A DNA stretch of 64,000 nt from Ianthella basta (taxonomy: Eukaryota > Porifera > Demospongiae > Verongiida > Ianthellidae): the NCBI GenBank assembly GCA_964019415.1, contig OZ025871.1, forward strand, positions 4,680,129 to 4,744,128, written 5' to 3'. The translations under genes were made by a program, and so were the position numbers. The notes under the pieces are model-generated. The model worked only from the letters and a program-made list of their open reading frames with translations, made no database searches and had not been told where the DNA came from. This document shows positions 44,015 through 55,138 of this stretch, in pieces (the stretch's first letter is position 1; each line of letters starts with the position of its first letter).

Positions 44015-45045
44015 TCTCAATTCAAATTTGATTTGTTTTAATTATTGATTTAAGTATAAGAATGGGACCACTTAGCCAATGCAGGCTAATTTACATGGTT
44101 GCCATAAGAAAAAGACAATTTAGAAAGCCTGAATGATATGGCAGATTTGCCAAAATTAGAGCGAACTTTGTTCATGTACAGACGATTACTAGAGGATGCC
44201 CTTGTTGAGTAATTGTGACAGTTAGCAATAGGACTCACCAGGGCACAGATGTAGGTGTGGCACTTCCATTCTCTACAGAGCGAAGTAGGCGTCAGAGGTA
44301 GACACTCCTAACTTCCTCAAGAGACAGCCATCCGAATTGGGTTCGTGCTTCAGATGCTGAAGTAAACTTTGGGCACTTTAAGATGACTCTAGCCGCAAAG
44401 TTCTGGGCTAGTTGAGTTGGTTGGCATCTGCAGCTGTACAGTTGCTCCAAACTAGGGAACAATAATTTTACTTCCAGACAGTTATGACACATTCAGGACT
44501 TCACTGCAGTCAAGGCCGAGTTCATCTGACTTTCAATTGAAGCTACATCGTTACCTGGAGTGGAGAATGTTGAGTCATCAGCAAACAAGGCGGTAGTAAC
44601 AGATGAATTAACAGCAGCTGGTAGATCGTTGATAAACATAGAAAAGAAGATAGATACGAAGATCATTGGTAATCCATGGGAGACACACTTTCGTTGCATC
44701 TTCTTTACCAAAGGAGCACATTTGTCGACAACATCTTTTAGGAGAAGATTGAAAACATTCAGCTTATCATCAAGGTCATCGAATACTTTAAGAAGAGACC
44801 AGGGAACAGCATCCAGGTCACTTTGAAATTGTGATGGGCTGACGCTCTTATACGAACGACTTACTACAAAGGTCTTTAGTGGGGTGGAATTGATTTCCAG
44901 TTAAATACAGAGTAACAAATGAGTTGATCACTAAAGCCAAAACCGAGAGTACCAGCACTCACAACAGGGATTCATTGTCAACTATGCAAACATAAATCAA
45001 GGACTCCGAGGTACATGCTACTCTGGTGGGCTCTGAGTTTGCTAT
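44015..45045 (-). mobile_element. Internally deleted LINE in copy 2
   Basis: On the minus strand, parts of an endonuclease end come first, then a linker (LLKVFDDLDDKLNVFNLLLK). Next is the reverse-transcriptase centre FINDLPAAV...ALFADDSTFS, and last QNFAARVILK...FGWLSLEEVR. The region between linker and FINDLP is missing. Copy 1 of the tandem unit has no such insert. It is a dead copy, from a different family than the + strand fossils. Confidence 0.65.
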
Positions 45046-45262
45046 CACTGATTTGGTTGAAAACTGTATCTTAAATACTTTTAATGGACCAGATCTTAAA
45101 TGGCTTGAACTCCAAAGAAGGAGATATGTACTGTTAATAGATACTAAATCACTCATAAAATGACATAATATTTGACGATGCGATGTGATGGAAATTTACT
45201 GTAAATTGGTCATTGCAGCTACGTACTGCACCACCATCTCTTAGTCCATACTCTTCTATCAG

Positions 45263-45265
<3 letters not shown>

Positions 45266-45361
<96 letters not shown>

Positions 45362-45392
45362 ATGCGTGTGTGTGTGTGTGTGTGTGTGTGTC
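45266..45392. repeat. (GT)n microsatellite
   Basis: About 125 bases of GT interrupted only by CATGC, homologous in position to 39831-39941. Confidence 0.98.
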
Positions 45393-46018
45393 TAATGGCC
45401 TGTATCACTCCCTCGGGAGTGCTAACAGCATGGTGTGTCATGCTGTGCATACCTTCACAGTTGCTTTGCTATAATGACCTTCTTTCTGCTATGACTATCT
45501 GTTGAACTTAATGTTAAACTATTGTACAACTATGTGCATTGCCCATTGTTTGACTCTTCCTTGCTTTGGCCTTTAAACGTGTTGCTCATTGTCAGTGCAG
45601 CTGTCTGTGGTTGTGTGTATGCCTTTTGGTATAACTAGAACAAGCTGAGAGAGGGCACATCTTTAAGTCTTCTGATGTACTCATGTTCTGTGCAGAACTG
45701 GCCATATTTTCAGGCTTCTTTGTGTGACTGCTGGTGTGTTGCTGCAGATTTGTACTGTTCTAATTGCATTTGCACACCCTGCTACCTACACTCAGTCTAT
45801 GTATTTCTCCTCCTTATACCACGTTTGTTCCCCTATCTCAAGTCTTCACCAGTCCACTTCCCTGCAATGGGTGACCTATTAGCATAGCTGCTTAGCCTTT
45901 ACTCCTTCCTCTGTCTCATTGCAAGCCATCTCTCCTTTCACCACCTCCTGCTCTCACAGACTACATATTCTAGATAATTCATATGCTCATGTGTACTTCA
46001 CCTCCTTGCTCACTGCAG

Positions 46019-46229
46019 AGCCTGAGCCGTGACCTTCTGGACAAGATGGCTACATCACTAGCTCAGAACAAGACAATGACAAAGCTGACGTTGGAGGGCT
46101 ATCACTTAACACCTAATGAAGATGTCAAGCTATTCACCCACCACCTCTCATTGGGCCTCAGCAACAACACTACATTGACAGATTTGTCACTGCATCTACC
46201 ACCACAGTGCTGGGACTGGCTTTGTGATG
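46019..46229 (+). CDS. Leucine-rich-type repeat exon B3 (duplicate of B2)
   Basis: Phase 0 in and 1 out, 70 codons plus one base. It starts SLSRDLLDKMATSLAQNKTM as in B2, has LTLEGYHLTPNEDVKLFTHH in the middle and SNNTTLTDLSLHLPP near its end. The donor is GTGAAT, weaker than the GTGAGT of B2. Confidence 0.7.
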
Positions 46230-46761
46230 GTGAATTGAATGACAGTGTTTGATGTGTCACACTGACCTTGTAAGCTGTGATCATTGTCTGTAAACTGTAA
46301 TGTGTACAGCTTGTCATACATTGCCTTTAGTGGTCCAGGCTCTCTGCAACTAGTGCTGGTAGTGATAATGACCAATGCAGATACTGACTTGAAGGGTCTC
46401 ACAGCTGTCCTCCTTACAACCTGCACTGTGTGCTACCTGGGTCCTAGTGTTTCATATTGTTGTAGCTTTCTAGTTGTTAGTGACTGCTTGATATTGTCCA
46501 CTTGTGGTTTGATGTACTAATCACTCACACACCTGTCATTTCACTGGGATACTCTCATACATGGGATTAATGCAAGTACAGATTCACTCACTTGTTGTTG
46601 ATGTAATAGTAATGGTAGTAGGTAATTGTACTTGACTGCCAACCATGGCACAACCCATGCAGTTCTAACTGTGTTGTGGAAGGATTAATTGTCAATGGTG
46701 TGTAAACCTTATAATGGACCACACTCACACTTGCAGCAGCTCATTTACAAACCTTTCTCTC

Positions 46762-46890
46762 AATGTGGTGCAGAGGAGTGTGAAAAGGGTCACCTTACGG
46801 AATATCCCACTTGATTTGGTTTGTGGTGTTGTGGATTACTTTGAACATGTGGAAGAGCTGAAGTGTGAGAACATCAGTGCCCCACAGCAG
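46762..46890 (+). pseudogene. Leucine-rich-type repeat exon A4, splice acceptor lost
   Basis: Nearly identical to A3 (KRVTLRNIPLDLVCGVVDYF, then EHVEELKCENISAPQQ). A seven-base deletion has removed TGCAGGC, that is, the acceptor and the first two bases of the exon. Other AGs nearby would join out of frame with B3. The donor (CAG before GTATGT) is intact. The exon probably cannot be used in frame any more. Confidence 0.75.
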
Positions 46891-49314
46891 GTATGTGTTT
46901 GTTTCCTTTGTGTGCATTATGTATGCAGATTAGGCAGCTTAGCCGCTAACTCATAAGAGGAATACAGATAACAAACACCAGAAAACATTTATGTGCTATA
47001 CAGTAAGATTGCATGGGTTAGTCCCTACCTGGTCAGACAGTTGAACTCAAATAGTTTGTTCTTTGTTCTTGGTTCCCACTTGAATGGCCCCATAGTAACT
47101 AGATAGTAACAATGTAATTATTCATTCCCGTCAGCTGTCTGTGCACCAAAAACCTCCAAACTAATCTCTCTTCCTCTCCTGACCTCCCTTCCTCGGGTGA
47201 GAAAGACATGCTCTCAACTCCCTCTCAACCCATGCACACTGCTCTCCTGTACTTGCCAGATGATATGTCATGGGCTCTTCATTAACCTGGCAACATCACT
47301 TGATTGCTTCCCTGCCTCCATCTGTAAGACCTTCTTCATCCTACTTGATGTCTCATGGTGACCTTTATCTTGTGACCATTTTTAAATTGATGCATTGTTC
47401 TATTCATTCCTCCTTGCATCTTCCCCTCATGTTCATACCTCACACAGTGAAGTGTAGTTATATTTTTCGCAAGCCTTTGCTATCTGTAGCCTGTTTACCT
47501 TTCTGACCTGTGGATCACTCAACTGGAATGCCGTTCTGACACTAAGTGGCAGACATGGCTGCAGTCCAGTCACTCTGTCACAATCCAGTCCTGAGCTAGG
47601 CATGTTCCCTGCTACATGGGTGAGCAAGAAAGCTCATTGTTGGGTTGTGGTGTACGGAACAAACTGAGCAGCTGCCTTGCTTCTAGTGCACTAAATGTTG
47701 CTAGGTTACCACCAAGGAGATGTGCAAGTTGTCCATGGAGGGTAGAGATAATGGAGGTCGGGCAGAAGGTGCTGAGTTGTACCCTAGGCTCACAATCCCC
47801 CATTTGATGCACTTGATGGATGGTGTTTGTGGTAGGAGCTCACATAGACTTGTTCACGTATGTAGCCACAATAGCAGGTACGTGACAATATCGGTGAGAC
47901 TCTGACTGTTGGCTATGTACATAGAACTTTATTCATTCTGATTCCCTAGGATTGTAGGATGGCAATGTAATTTTCTATAATCTAAGTCACTTTATCGCCC
48001 TCTAGTTGTCATTATAGTGCTGTGTTAACTTCACACCTTTTTCGCTACCTCACTTAGGCCTCCTGTCCTGTGTTATGTATGTGTTGTCTAGTCCCTTGTG
48101 GGGTCAGTTTGCTGAGCTGTAATGACTCACGTTTGACCTCGGTACCCCACTTCAGTGGTCCCATGACTGGAGAGTAGCAATGTATGCGTCCACATCAGCT
48201 GTGTCAGTGTACAGCAATCAGTTGTGGTTCCTCCAAAATAGTCTCTCTGTATATGCCTCTGCAGACTTTCCTTTAACTGTTGTCAACAACTGTGTATGAA
48301 CAACTAGCACTCTATTGCTTCTTGTCTTCCCTGGCAATCCTACCCTACACTTGATGTCACATCACACTCTACGTGGACTTCAACTCTGTCACTTTTCACC
48401 AAGTCAATCTCTTCATTTGCACTGCTACTGCCATACTCCTTGCTTCCACCACTTTACAATGGTTTTATTTACGTGATGGCTCATCTATGTACCACCCTTT
48501 TCAAACCTTTCATCTCCACCTCTAACAATCTCTCCGTATGCCGTTCTGCAAATACCCAACTCCCACAGCCATATCTTATAGGGTGACACTACCATTGCAT
48601 TATTACCATCATCTCTTTTGTATGGACACTCTTTGTCTCCCAACAGTCCTTCACTGCATCAACTGTTGTCATTGAATGACTGTTTCTGTCTCTCCATTAA
48701 TTCAACCTCACTTAAACTCCTGCAGGTAGACAATCTTCCTCACTTGTTCTTTACATCTCCCATTTCCACAGTACACTTGGTAGGCTCTCTGCCAATCACC
48801 ACAGATTTATCTTCACTCAATTTATACCAGTTAACCTGTGCTTCATCACTAATTCATAACCTTTTAACTCCAGCTCAAGTGGTCTTCTGCCTGTGTGATC
48901 AACACTGAGTGTGCCATTACCACCTGCACCAGGCAGCTATCTAGTCTAACTCCTCCCTCATAGCATGCCCTAAATCTTCTCCCACTATCATGTCAGGAAT
49001 GATGCCAAAGAGCCTGTATATTGAAGGTTGCATGAGCCACTCCTACCTCAGACCCACAGTTGACAACAGAGACATCATGTAATGTTAAGTGTTTTGTTGG
49101 TCAGTGTGGTCATGGTTTATACAATGTTCAGTCATTTGGTGTTTGCCAGAATGATCCTTCCATTTGTAGCATATTGTGTCTTTCATAGGCTTGCTGACTG
49201 TGATTCAGTTTGGATAGTGGATAGGTTTCTACCTGTCCTGTTACCTTACATACACTGTGTAGACTGCAGAGAGTGTGTGGAATGCTTACTAGATCTAATC
49301 ATGTCATTCTTTAG
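46891..49314 (+). other. Intron with an older, more diverged LINE-like stretch
   Basis: Words such as TTCATACCTCACACAGT (47430) and CACTATCATGTCAGGAATG (48985), in the same order and rough spacing, recall the LINE fossil at 38.7-39.4 kb. This suggests a third, older copy. No splice-ready exon was seen. Confidence 0.35.
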
Positions 49315-49407
49315 AGTGGAGTAGCAGAGGATGGCCTTAAGCTGGAGGAGCTTGAAGGAAAGCTGGCTGGACATGGGAGGCTGAAGAAGTTGAGATTTGA
49401 CTTTTAT
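49315..49407 (+). CDS. Repeat exon, first half of a split type-B module
   Basis: 93 bases, phase 0-0, acceptor CATTCTTTAG and donor TAT before GTAAGT. The product includes GLKLEELEGKLAGHGRLKKL and then RFDFY. With the next exon it reproduces the type-B pattern (L..L...LA....L.KL.F, then N..IT...L), but split by an intron. Confidence 0.65.
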
Positions 49408-49689
49408 GTAAGTTCCATCTCTTCAGCAGTTGTACACTGTATATTGACTCCAAATCACTCTGGTCCCACAAGGGTACCGTAGTGAACATTGTACCAGTAT
49501 TGGATTAGTGGGCCTCAGTTGCTTGTCAAGAGGTGCACTTTGTTGTAGCTGCTTCCCTGAAATGTCTTGTATGCACTGTTTGGTGCACTGGTAGTGTTAT
49601 GTGTTCTTACTATTGAGCAGAGCATAAGACAATTTATCTGAGCAGATCACATGCATGAAGTGAGGGCTTCTCAGCTGGCTCAGGCATCA

Positions 49690-49818
49690 GAAAGGGTTGA
49701 TTCTCTAATACCAGCTTCACAACAGGGTTGAAAACCTTGCTGACGTTTCGACCAGATGCTCTGGTCTTCTTCAGGGCAAACCCTGTTGTGAAGCTGGTAT
49801 TAGAGAACCAACCCTTTC
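49690..49818. repeat. Fold-back element (about 40-base arms)
   Basis: GAAAGGGTTGATTCTCTAAT... at 49690-49730 returns inverted at 49779-49818 with one or two mismatches. The spacer of about 48 bases contains GACGTTTCGACCAGATGCTC and then TCTTCTTCAGGGC, a word combination often seen in dispersed repeats of marine invertebrates. The element type is not identified. Confidence 0.8.
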
Positions 49819-50359
49819 AGATCACATGCAGTAACACGCACTCATTGCTGTCAGACAGAAGATGGAACAGTCTTGTGTGTCACAGTCCACTCATGCAATG
49901 TGACTTCGTTGCAGTATGACATTGTGTTGTTGTTACTACTAATGGGCCATGTGTGGTGGGAAGTAATATACTTGAGATTCTGTCACTCTGTGGCTGTCCC
50001 ACTAAGTTGTTGCTACAGCATGGCTCATTTGTCTGTGCAGTGACATCTGACACAGAGAGTTTTAGATCAACATATACAGTGAAGGTTGACATCACAATAT
50101 CACAGCATCATCAACAATACATCATTAATGAGTCACGTGATAAGCCTAAACCGCATGTACACGGTGAAATTCCAGTGAAGTACATTCCGGCGTAAAATTA
50201 CCATTTGTACCGTAAACGTTGTGACATCACGATTCGTCGCATAACGCGGATCTAAAACTCTTTATTCTGAACTTTTCACTTTGTGTACACATTATTATTG
50301 TTATAGCACAATAAGTTGTTGTGTTCTGTACTGCAGCTGTTTACTGTTCACTCCTGCAG

Positions 50360-50573
50360 TCATCACCACAAACACTTATACACAAGTTTGGAGTGGCAGT
50401 CGTGAGAGGAGTTGTCAGGAACAAGAACATTACAGAGTTCCAACTGGAGCCTTGGATAGAGGACCAACAGGTAGTGGATAGTATACTAGCACAACTCACA
50501 GCAGATGAGAGGAAGAAGTTCAAAGTTGGACAAGATGAATATAGACGTCCCTCCATTGAGCTCTGTCCAGTTG
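50360..50573 (+). CDS. Repeat exon, second half of the split type-B module
   Basis: Phase 0 in and 1 out, 71 codons plus one base, acceptor TCACTCCTGCAG and donor GTGAGT. The product has FGVAVVRGVVRNKNITEFQL, then acidic DSILAQLTADERKKFK. It is the last leucine-rich-type segment before the Pro-rich tail. Confidence 0.7.
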
Positions 50574-51211
50574 GTGAGTGGTGCATAGTCAGTCTCCTCA
50601 TGCAGTGTCTGTGCTGTGTCTGTCAAGTCCTCAGTCAGTTGTATCAGAGAAGCAGCACCTCATTCCCCAGCTGGCTGTGCTGGGTTGGGTGGGGCTAGCT
50701 CTCTCTTGTGTGTGAACCCTGTATCACCTGTAGGTGGTGAAGTGAGCTTCTTGTGTGACTGCCTTGAACTGCAGTGCTGTCATTACTACATGAGTGGGCA
50801 TGTGTAGCACCCAATGTACATGTATCAGGAGCTATATTGCTGCCTGAGTGCTGTAGTGCAGTCAGTTGAGGTGTAGTAGAGTGCAGATATGCTACTAGAT
50901 ATCTACTAGATGTGGTGGTATTGTCCTAACACTTGAGCACTAGTTTATGGATCCAAATAAGAGATTTATCCCTCGTGTGTGTAAGGTATGCAAGTACATT
51001 ACTGTGTGTGGTTAGACTTTGGAATACATTCCCATTGTGTGCAAGGAGATCTCCTTATTCATCCCAGTCACTCAAGCACACCACCTTCCCCTCTTGCCCT
51101 GTGTGTCTGTCTGTTCACATGCTGTGGTGTTTGGTCACCTCCTGTAGAGTGAGCCTCATGTAGTGAGATGTCCACTTTCTCTGTCCTTGTCTGTTTCACT
51201 CACACACACAG

Positions 51212-51297
51212 GTGACACCTCATCAGGTGATGCTCCTCACTCAACAGGTTCCCAGCCAACTAATGAGGACACAATGATGGACCTGGACAGGACTGAG
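51212..51297 (+). CDS. Small acidic/Ser-rich exon
   Basis: Phase 1 in and 0 out, coding for GDTSSGDAPHSTGSQPTNED and then TMMDLDRTE. Acceptor CACACACAG and donor GAG before GTCAGT. It starts the disordered tail. Confidence 0.55.
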
Positions 51298-51989
51298 GTC
51301 AGTAACATTTCAGAGAGCAGTCTACATTGTACCATTTCCAACACAATGCCACAGTTGTCCAGTAGAGCCTGCCCTGTCCTTTGCCCTCCTTGTCCTGTCC
51401 TGCATGGTGTCTGCAATGTGACTGTTTACCTGTACATTGTCTAACTTGTCCTGTGAGTCCCTATACTGGACAGACAACGGACATACTCAGGACATCACTC
51501 ATACATACATACACTTTAATCAGTTGCTAACTAGTTGAGCTGCAATTCTCAGTTCTCAATTATTATTCATCAGCTACTGTACCTTTGTTTATGGTTCATA
51601 CTTCAGCACCAGTTGTCACTGGTTATGTAATGCCAGCCCTCACATGATCCTTCACATGGCAAGTAGGCTAACAAGATGGACAAAGAGATTGGTACTCTCT
51701 CAAACTGTTTTGTTAGTGATTTTACGTGTGTACTATGTTTTGTTTCATGAGATACTGCACATGTATAGTGATCACTGATCTTCCCAATGATTGGACCCAT
51801 TCCCATTCCAACTGTTCACTGACCAGTTGTCAGGTTTACTGCCAGTTATTACAGTACCAGTTACCAGTTATGGTCCACTGAGTTCACAGCTCTACATACT
51901 GTTTGTCTCCATTGGATGTGGACATCCTCTGTGTGTCCCCTCACAAGCACCTCCACCCGTAGCCCTGTCTCTGTCTGTCTAGACATTAC

Positions 51990-52225
51990 CAAGACATGTG
52001 GTACTCTATGCATGGACTCTACTGGATCCTTCTCCTAGGTCAAGTGCTCTTTGAGAGGTGGCGACAGTCATTTTAGTACTCTTTCTGGCCACACACATAA
52101 AATTTGACTTCTTCCAATTGAACATTAGGTACCATCTGATCAGAGCCTCCGGCATTGCCTTCACACTGTGCTGCAGTGCCTCTTTCTCTGCCGTGCTACA
52201 ACTTAACAACAAATTTACCAAAATA
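51990..52225 (-). mobile_element. Decayed LINE reverse-transcriptase fragment
   Basis: The minus-strand frame includes KEALQHSVKAMPEALIRWYL, then MFNWKKSNFMCVARKSTK. This resembles the region after the RT active site in which N-x-x-K-(S/T)-x-x-M-x is conserved. It is short and isolated, so the call is cautious. Confidence 0.4.
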
Positions 52226-52412
52226 TAACAATGTAATAATTGTCTGCCACTCCATTATACGTATTACATAGCAGTGGTGTTGAGTGATAAGGTGCTGCAG
52301 TGACATCTGCAGACAACATGTTTGTGTTGATGTTGTGTGCTGAAGGGTGGATACACCTATAGCCTCAGTGAGCATGCAGTGTTGTCTCCATCCACACCTC
52401 ACATCACTACAG

Positions 52413-52524
52413 GGCTCCTCTGTGAGACAGACCCCCTGCCAGTCAGTGAGGAGCCAAGTGGGAGCCTTCCCCACTGGAGCTGCAGTGGGAGGTGATGGGG
52501 GAGCAGTGGACCCGCCCACACAAG
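52413..52524 (+). CDS. Tail exon with SSVRQTPCQS block
   Basis: Phase 0 in and 1 out, 37 codons plus one base. GSSVRQTPCQSVRSQVGAFP and then AVDPPTQ match the end of the Gln-rich exon of locus A, including the CAAG donor. This is the clearest link between the tails of the two loci. Confidence 0.65.
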
Positions 52525-52725
52525 GTACTGAAGAATGTTGAGATTTGACTTACACCTGTTATTATACAACAGACACCTCCCTTTGAATGTGACACTTATA
52601 ATTACCTACACTGTGTTCCTGCTACTTGTTACTTGATATGGTGTACACCATATTCTGTGGGTTAGCTACTAAAGTCAGTCCCACTGCTCCTGTACACACA
52701 CACACTGTGTGTCTGCCCTGTGCAG

Positions 52726-52878
52726 GAGAGGCTCACCCATTGCCACAACCAACAGTTCCCATTGGACCACGCCCACTCACAGCACAGGAATGCAATTTCC
52801 CTCCACCTGCTGCTACCCCACACGTCAGGAGAGATTCCCCATCTGTGATGGGACATCCCCCAGGAGACATGCAATATG
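52726..52878 (+). CDS. Pro-rich tail exon
   Basis: Phase 1-1, 50 full codons: EAHPLPQPTVPIGPRPLTAQ, then NFPPPAATPHVRRDSPSVMG. Good acceptor and donor. Confidence 0.6.
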
Positions 52879-52969
52879 GTACACTGTACAGTGTGTGTGC
52901 ATGTGGTCCATGTGTGTGGGGTGTAGTCTGCTAGGTTACTGACTGTCCTCTCCTTTGTTACTCACTCAG

Positions 52970-53086
52970 GTCCTCCTCCACAAAGAAGGGGTCCATTCCC
53001 TCACCCCCAGGTCTTTGCTCAAAGACCAATGTTCACTGACCCTTCTGTTATAGGGTATCCATCACACATTGCCGGACAGTATCAAG
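52970..53086 (+). CDS. Pro-rich repeat exon, unit 1
   Basis: Phase 1-1, 38 full codons: GPPPQRRGPFPHPQVFAQRP, then MFTDPSVIGYPSHIAGQYQ. It is the same exon type as those at 53921 and 54839 (PQ.FA.R.M.TDP...GY..H..GQ.Q). Confidence 0.65.
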
Positions 53087-53366
53087 GTGTGTATGCGTGC
53101 ACATGCAGGTGGTGTAGTGTGTGGTTTGAGGAAGTATTTTATGCGTGTCTTTGTGTGCATTCACTGTCTGTAGCAGTAGTGTTTGAGTTGTTCATGGCAT
53201 GTGTATACTGTATAAATGTGAGAGTGCACTGCATTCTACACTTGGTACAGACACTGTAGTGTTTGTTGTGTGCTGTGCATTGTGAGTTGGCATGGTGAGT
53301 GCTAACTGCAAGTTCTTTCCAGCTAGTGTGTTCATTGAATTGCATGTCACTGTCTTCCCGTCTCAG

Positions 53367-53462
53367 TCCCCCCTCCAATGAGCTGTAGACAGACTCCCTT
53401 CCCTCAACCACATGATTCAATACAGACATTCCCTAACCCGTCTGGTGTGGGACAACTCCAAG
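53367..53462 (+). CDS. Pro-rich tail exon (shortened repeat type)
   Basis: Phase 1-1, 31 full codons: PPPMSCRQTPFPQPHDSIQT, then FPNPSGVGQLQ. It shares the VPPP start and GQ.QG end with the repeat exons. Confidence 0.58.
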
Positions 53463-53661
53463 GTACTGTAGTGGTGGGTGTGTAGTATAATTGTGGTGGG
53501 TGTAGTGGGCGTGGTGGGTGTGGTGGGTGTGGTGGGTGTGGTGGGTGTGCTTGTGTATATGTACAGGTGTTAAGTGTGTGATTGCTTGGTTGTTACAACA
53601 TGATGTGCAGCTATCATTTCAATTCACATCTTATCATTACCATTCCCATTGTACTTCACAG

Positions 53662-53736
53662 TTGGACCTGTTCATACTCCTTATGGTAGTAGTAATTACA
53701 TTCATAGTCCTCAAGGCTGGCCTCCGTCAAACCAAG
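53662..53736 (+). CDS. Short Pro/Gly/Ser-rich tail exon
   Basis: Phase 1-1, 24 full codons: GPVHTPYGSSNYIHSPQGWP, then PSNQ. Acceptor TACTTCACAG and donor CAAG before GTGAGG. Confidence 0.58.
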
Positions 53737-53920
53737 GTGAGGTGTGCTGTCAGTGGGAACCATGAAGTGAAATTTGTGCTAAGTCTGTTTCCACATACAC
53801 TGTATGAACTGAGTGTATTTCAGTAGTTGTTGTGTGTTGTCAAAGTAGATTCTTGATTGTGTGCATTCCTGACTGCATGGAGTGCTCACTGATGTCTTCC
53901 TCTCTTTCTCCCTCCCTCAG

Positions 53921-54037
53921 TTCCCTCTCTTCCGAGATGGCCTCCACTTCCTCACCCACAGCCATTTGCTCCAAGACAGATGGTCACTGACCCGTTTGCT
54001 ACAGGGTACCACCCACACAATGGGGGCCAGCGACAAG
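53921..54037 (+). CDS. Pro-rich repeat exon, unit 2
   Basis: Phase 1-1, 38 full codons: PSLPRWPPLPHPQPFAPRQM, then VTDPFATGYHPHNGGQRQ. The acceptor, the donor GTGAGC and the following (GT)n are shared with unit 3, so exon and introns were duplicated together. Confidence 0.7.
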
Positions 54038-54049
54038 GTGAGCATATAA

Positions 54050-54053
<4 letters not shown>

Positions 54054-54135
<82 letters not shown>
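54054..54135. repeat. (GT)n microsatellite after tail unit 2
   Basis: The run begins about 17 bases after a splice donor. It is paired with the equivalent tract at 55000-55076, in line with a segmental duplication. Confidence 0.95.
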
Positions 54136-54137
<2 letters not shown>

Positions 54138-54484
54138 TCTCTCCATTGACTGTAGGCTAGGTGTGTGTTTCCACTGAAGCATGTTATGCTACAGCATGTG
54201 GCCTATCCACTACAACTCTACTATACTGTCACTTGGCATGCACTGACCAGTACTTACGCACAATATATCCCCATCATCAAGCAATGTCAGCTGACATAAA
54301 GTACAAACAACATTCTGGGTACTCCAGCTCCTTTAAGAAACTCCACTGCTCCCCAGTGAACATGCCTTATAGTGAGTACACACTGTGACATAAGGCTGAG
54401 AATTGGTGTGAATAGTTAGTTTCTCAGCAGTGTAGTTCACATAATTCACTGCAGTTTGCCTCCTCCTTTCCATTTGCTGTCCAG

Positions 54485-54649
54485 GGGCCAGGAATCTCAC
54501 CTCTTATGGCTTCCCAGATCTCTCAAGGAGTGCCATCGCCCCTCCCCCTTCTGCCCCACCCATCTCTGTTGAGGCAGCCCCCACTCCTCCCCATCATCCT
54601 TATGGACCAGACCAAATATCATGGAGGAGACCTCCTGGACCACTGACCA
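54485..54649 (+). CDS. Pro-rich tail exon
   Basis: Phase 1-1, 54 full codons, including RNLTSYGFPDLSRSAIAPPP and HHPYGPDQISWRRPPGPLT. Donor GTGAGC. Confidence 0.6.
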
Positions 54650-54838
54650 GTGAGCATTGCAGTTCTAAGAGGGTTAAAAGTGACAAATTGTGTCTGATTC
54701 TGCTCCACGTACACTGTATGAAAAATTGTTGTATTTGGTATTTGGTGTGTGTTGTCTAAGCAGAGTTTTGATTTGTGCAGTTCTTCCTGACTACATGGAT
54801 TGCTTACTGATGTTCATTCCTCTTTCTTCCTCACTCAG

Positions 54839-54958
54839 TTCCCCCTCCGCTGAGACGTGCTCCCCTCCCTCAACCACAGCCCTGTGCTCCAAGACAGATG
54901 TACACTGACCCGTCTGCTACAGGGTACCACCCACACAATGTGGGACAGCGACACCAAG
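54839..54958 (+). CDS. Pro-rich repeat exon, unit 3
   Basis: Phase 1-1, 39 full codons: PPPLRRAPLPQPQPCAPRQM, then YTDPSATGYHPHNVGQRHQ. Almost the same as unit 2 at protein level. Confidence 0.7.
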
Positions 54959-54992
54959 GTGAGTTTGTGATATGTGATGTACAGTGTGTGGG

Positions 54993-54999
<7 letters not shown>

Positions 55000-55064
<65 letters not shown>

Positions 55065-55076
55065 TGTGTGTGTGTG
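55000..55076. repeat. (GT)n microsatellite after tail unit 3
   Basis: Same position relative to the exon as the tract after unit 2. Confidence 0.95.
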
Positions 55077-55138
55077 GAGGGTCATGTACAGTACGTAAGT
55101 TGCTTATGTTGTATGGGATGTGATAAAGTATTATCGTA

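Larger units (their letters stand above)
42360..46890 (+). repeat. Tandem duplication, copy 2 (exons B3 and A4)
   Basis: Homologous to 38081-42049. It carries an extra segment of about 150 bases near 42803-42947 and an inserted LINE near 44015-45045, and lacks the piggyBac-like MITE. Similarity fades just after exon A4. Confidence 0.88.

Noticed and set aside
48618-48908. Frame of 96 codons in the 47-49 kb intron
   Set aside because: Composition follows pyrimidine-rich intron sequence. It has no motif and lies in what looks like an old LINE-derived stretch.
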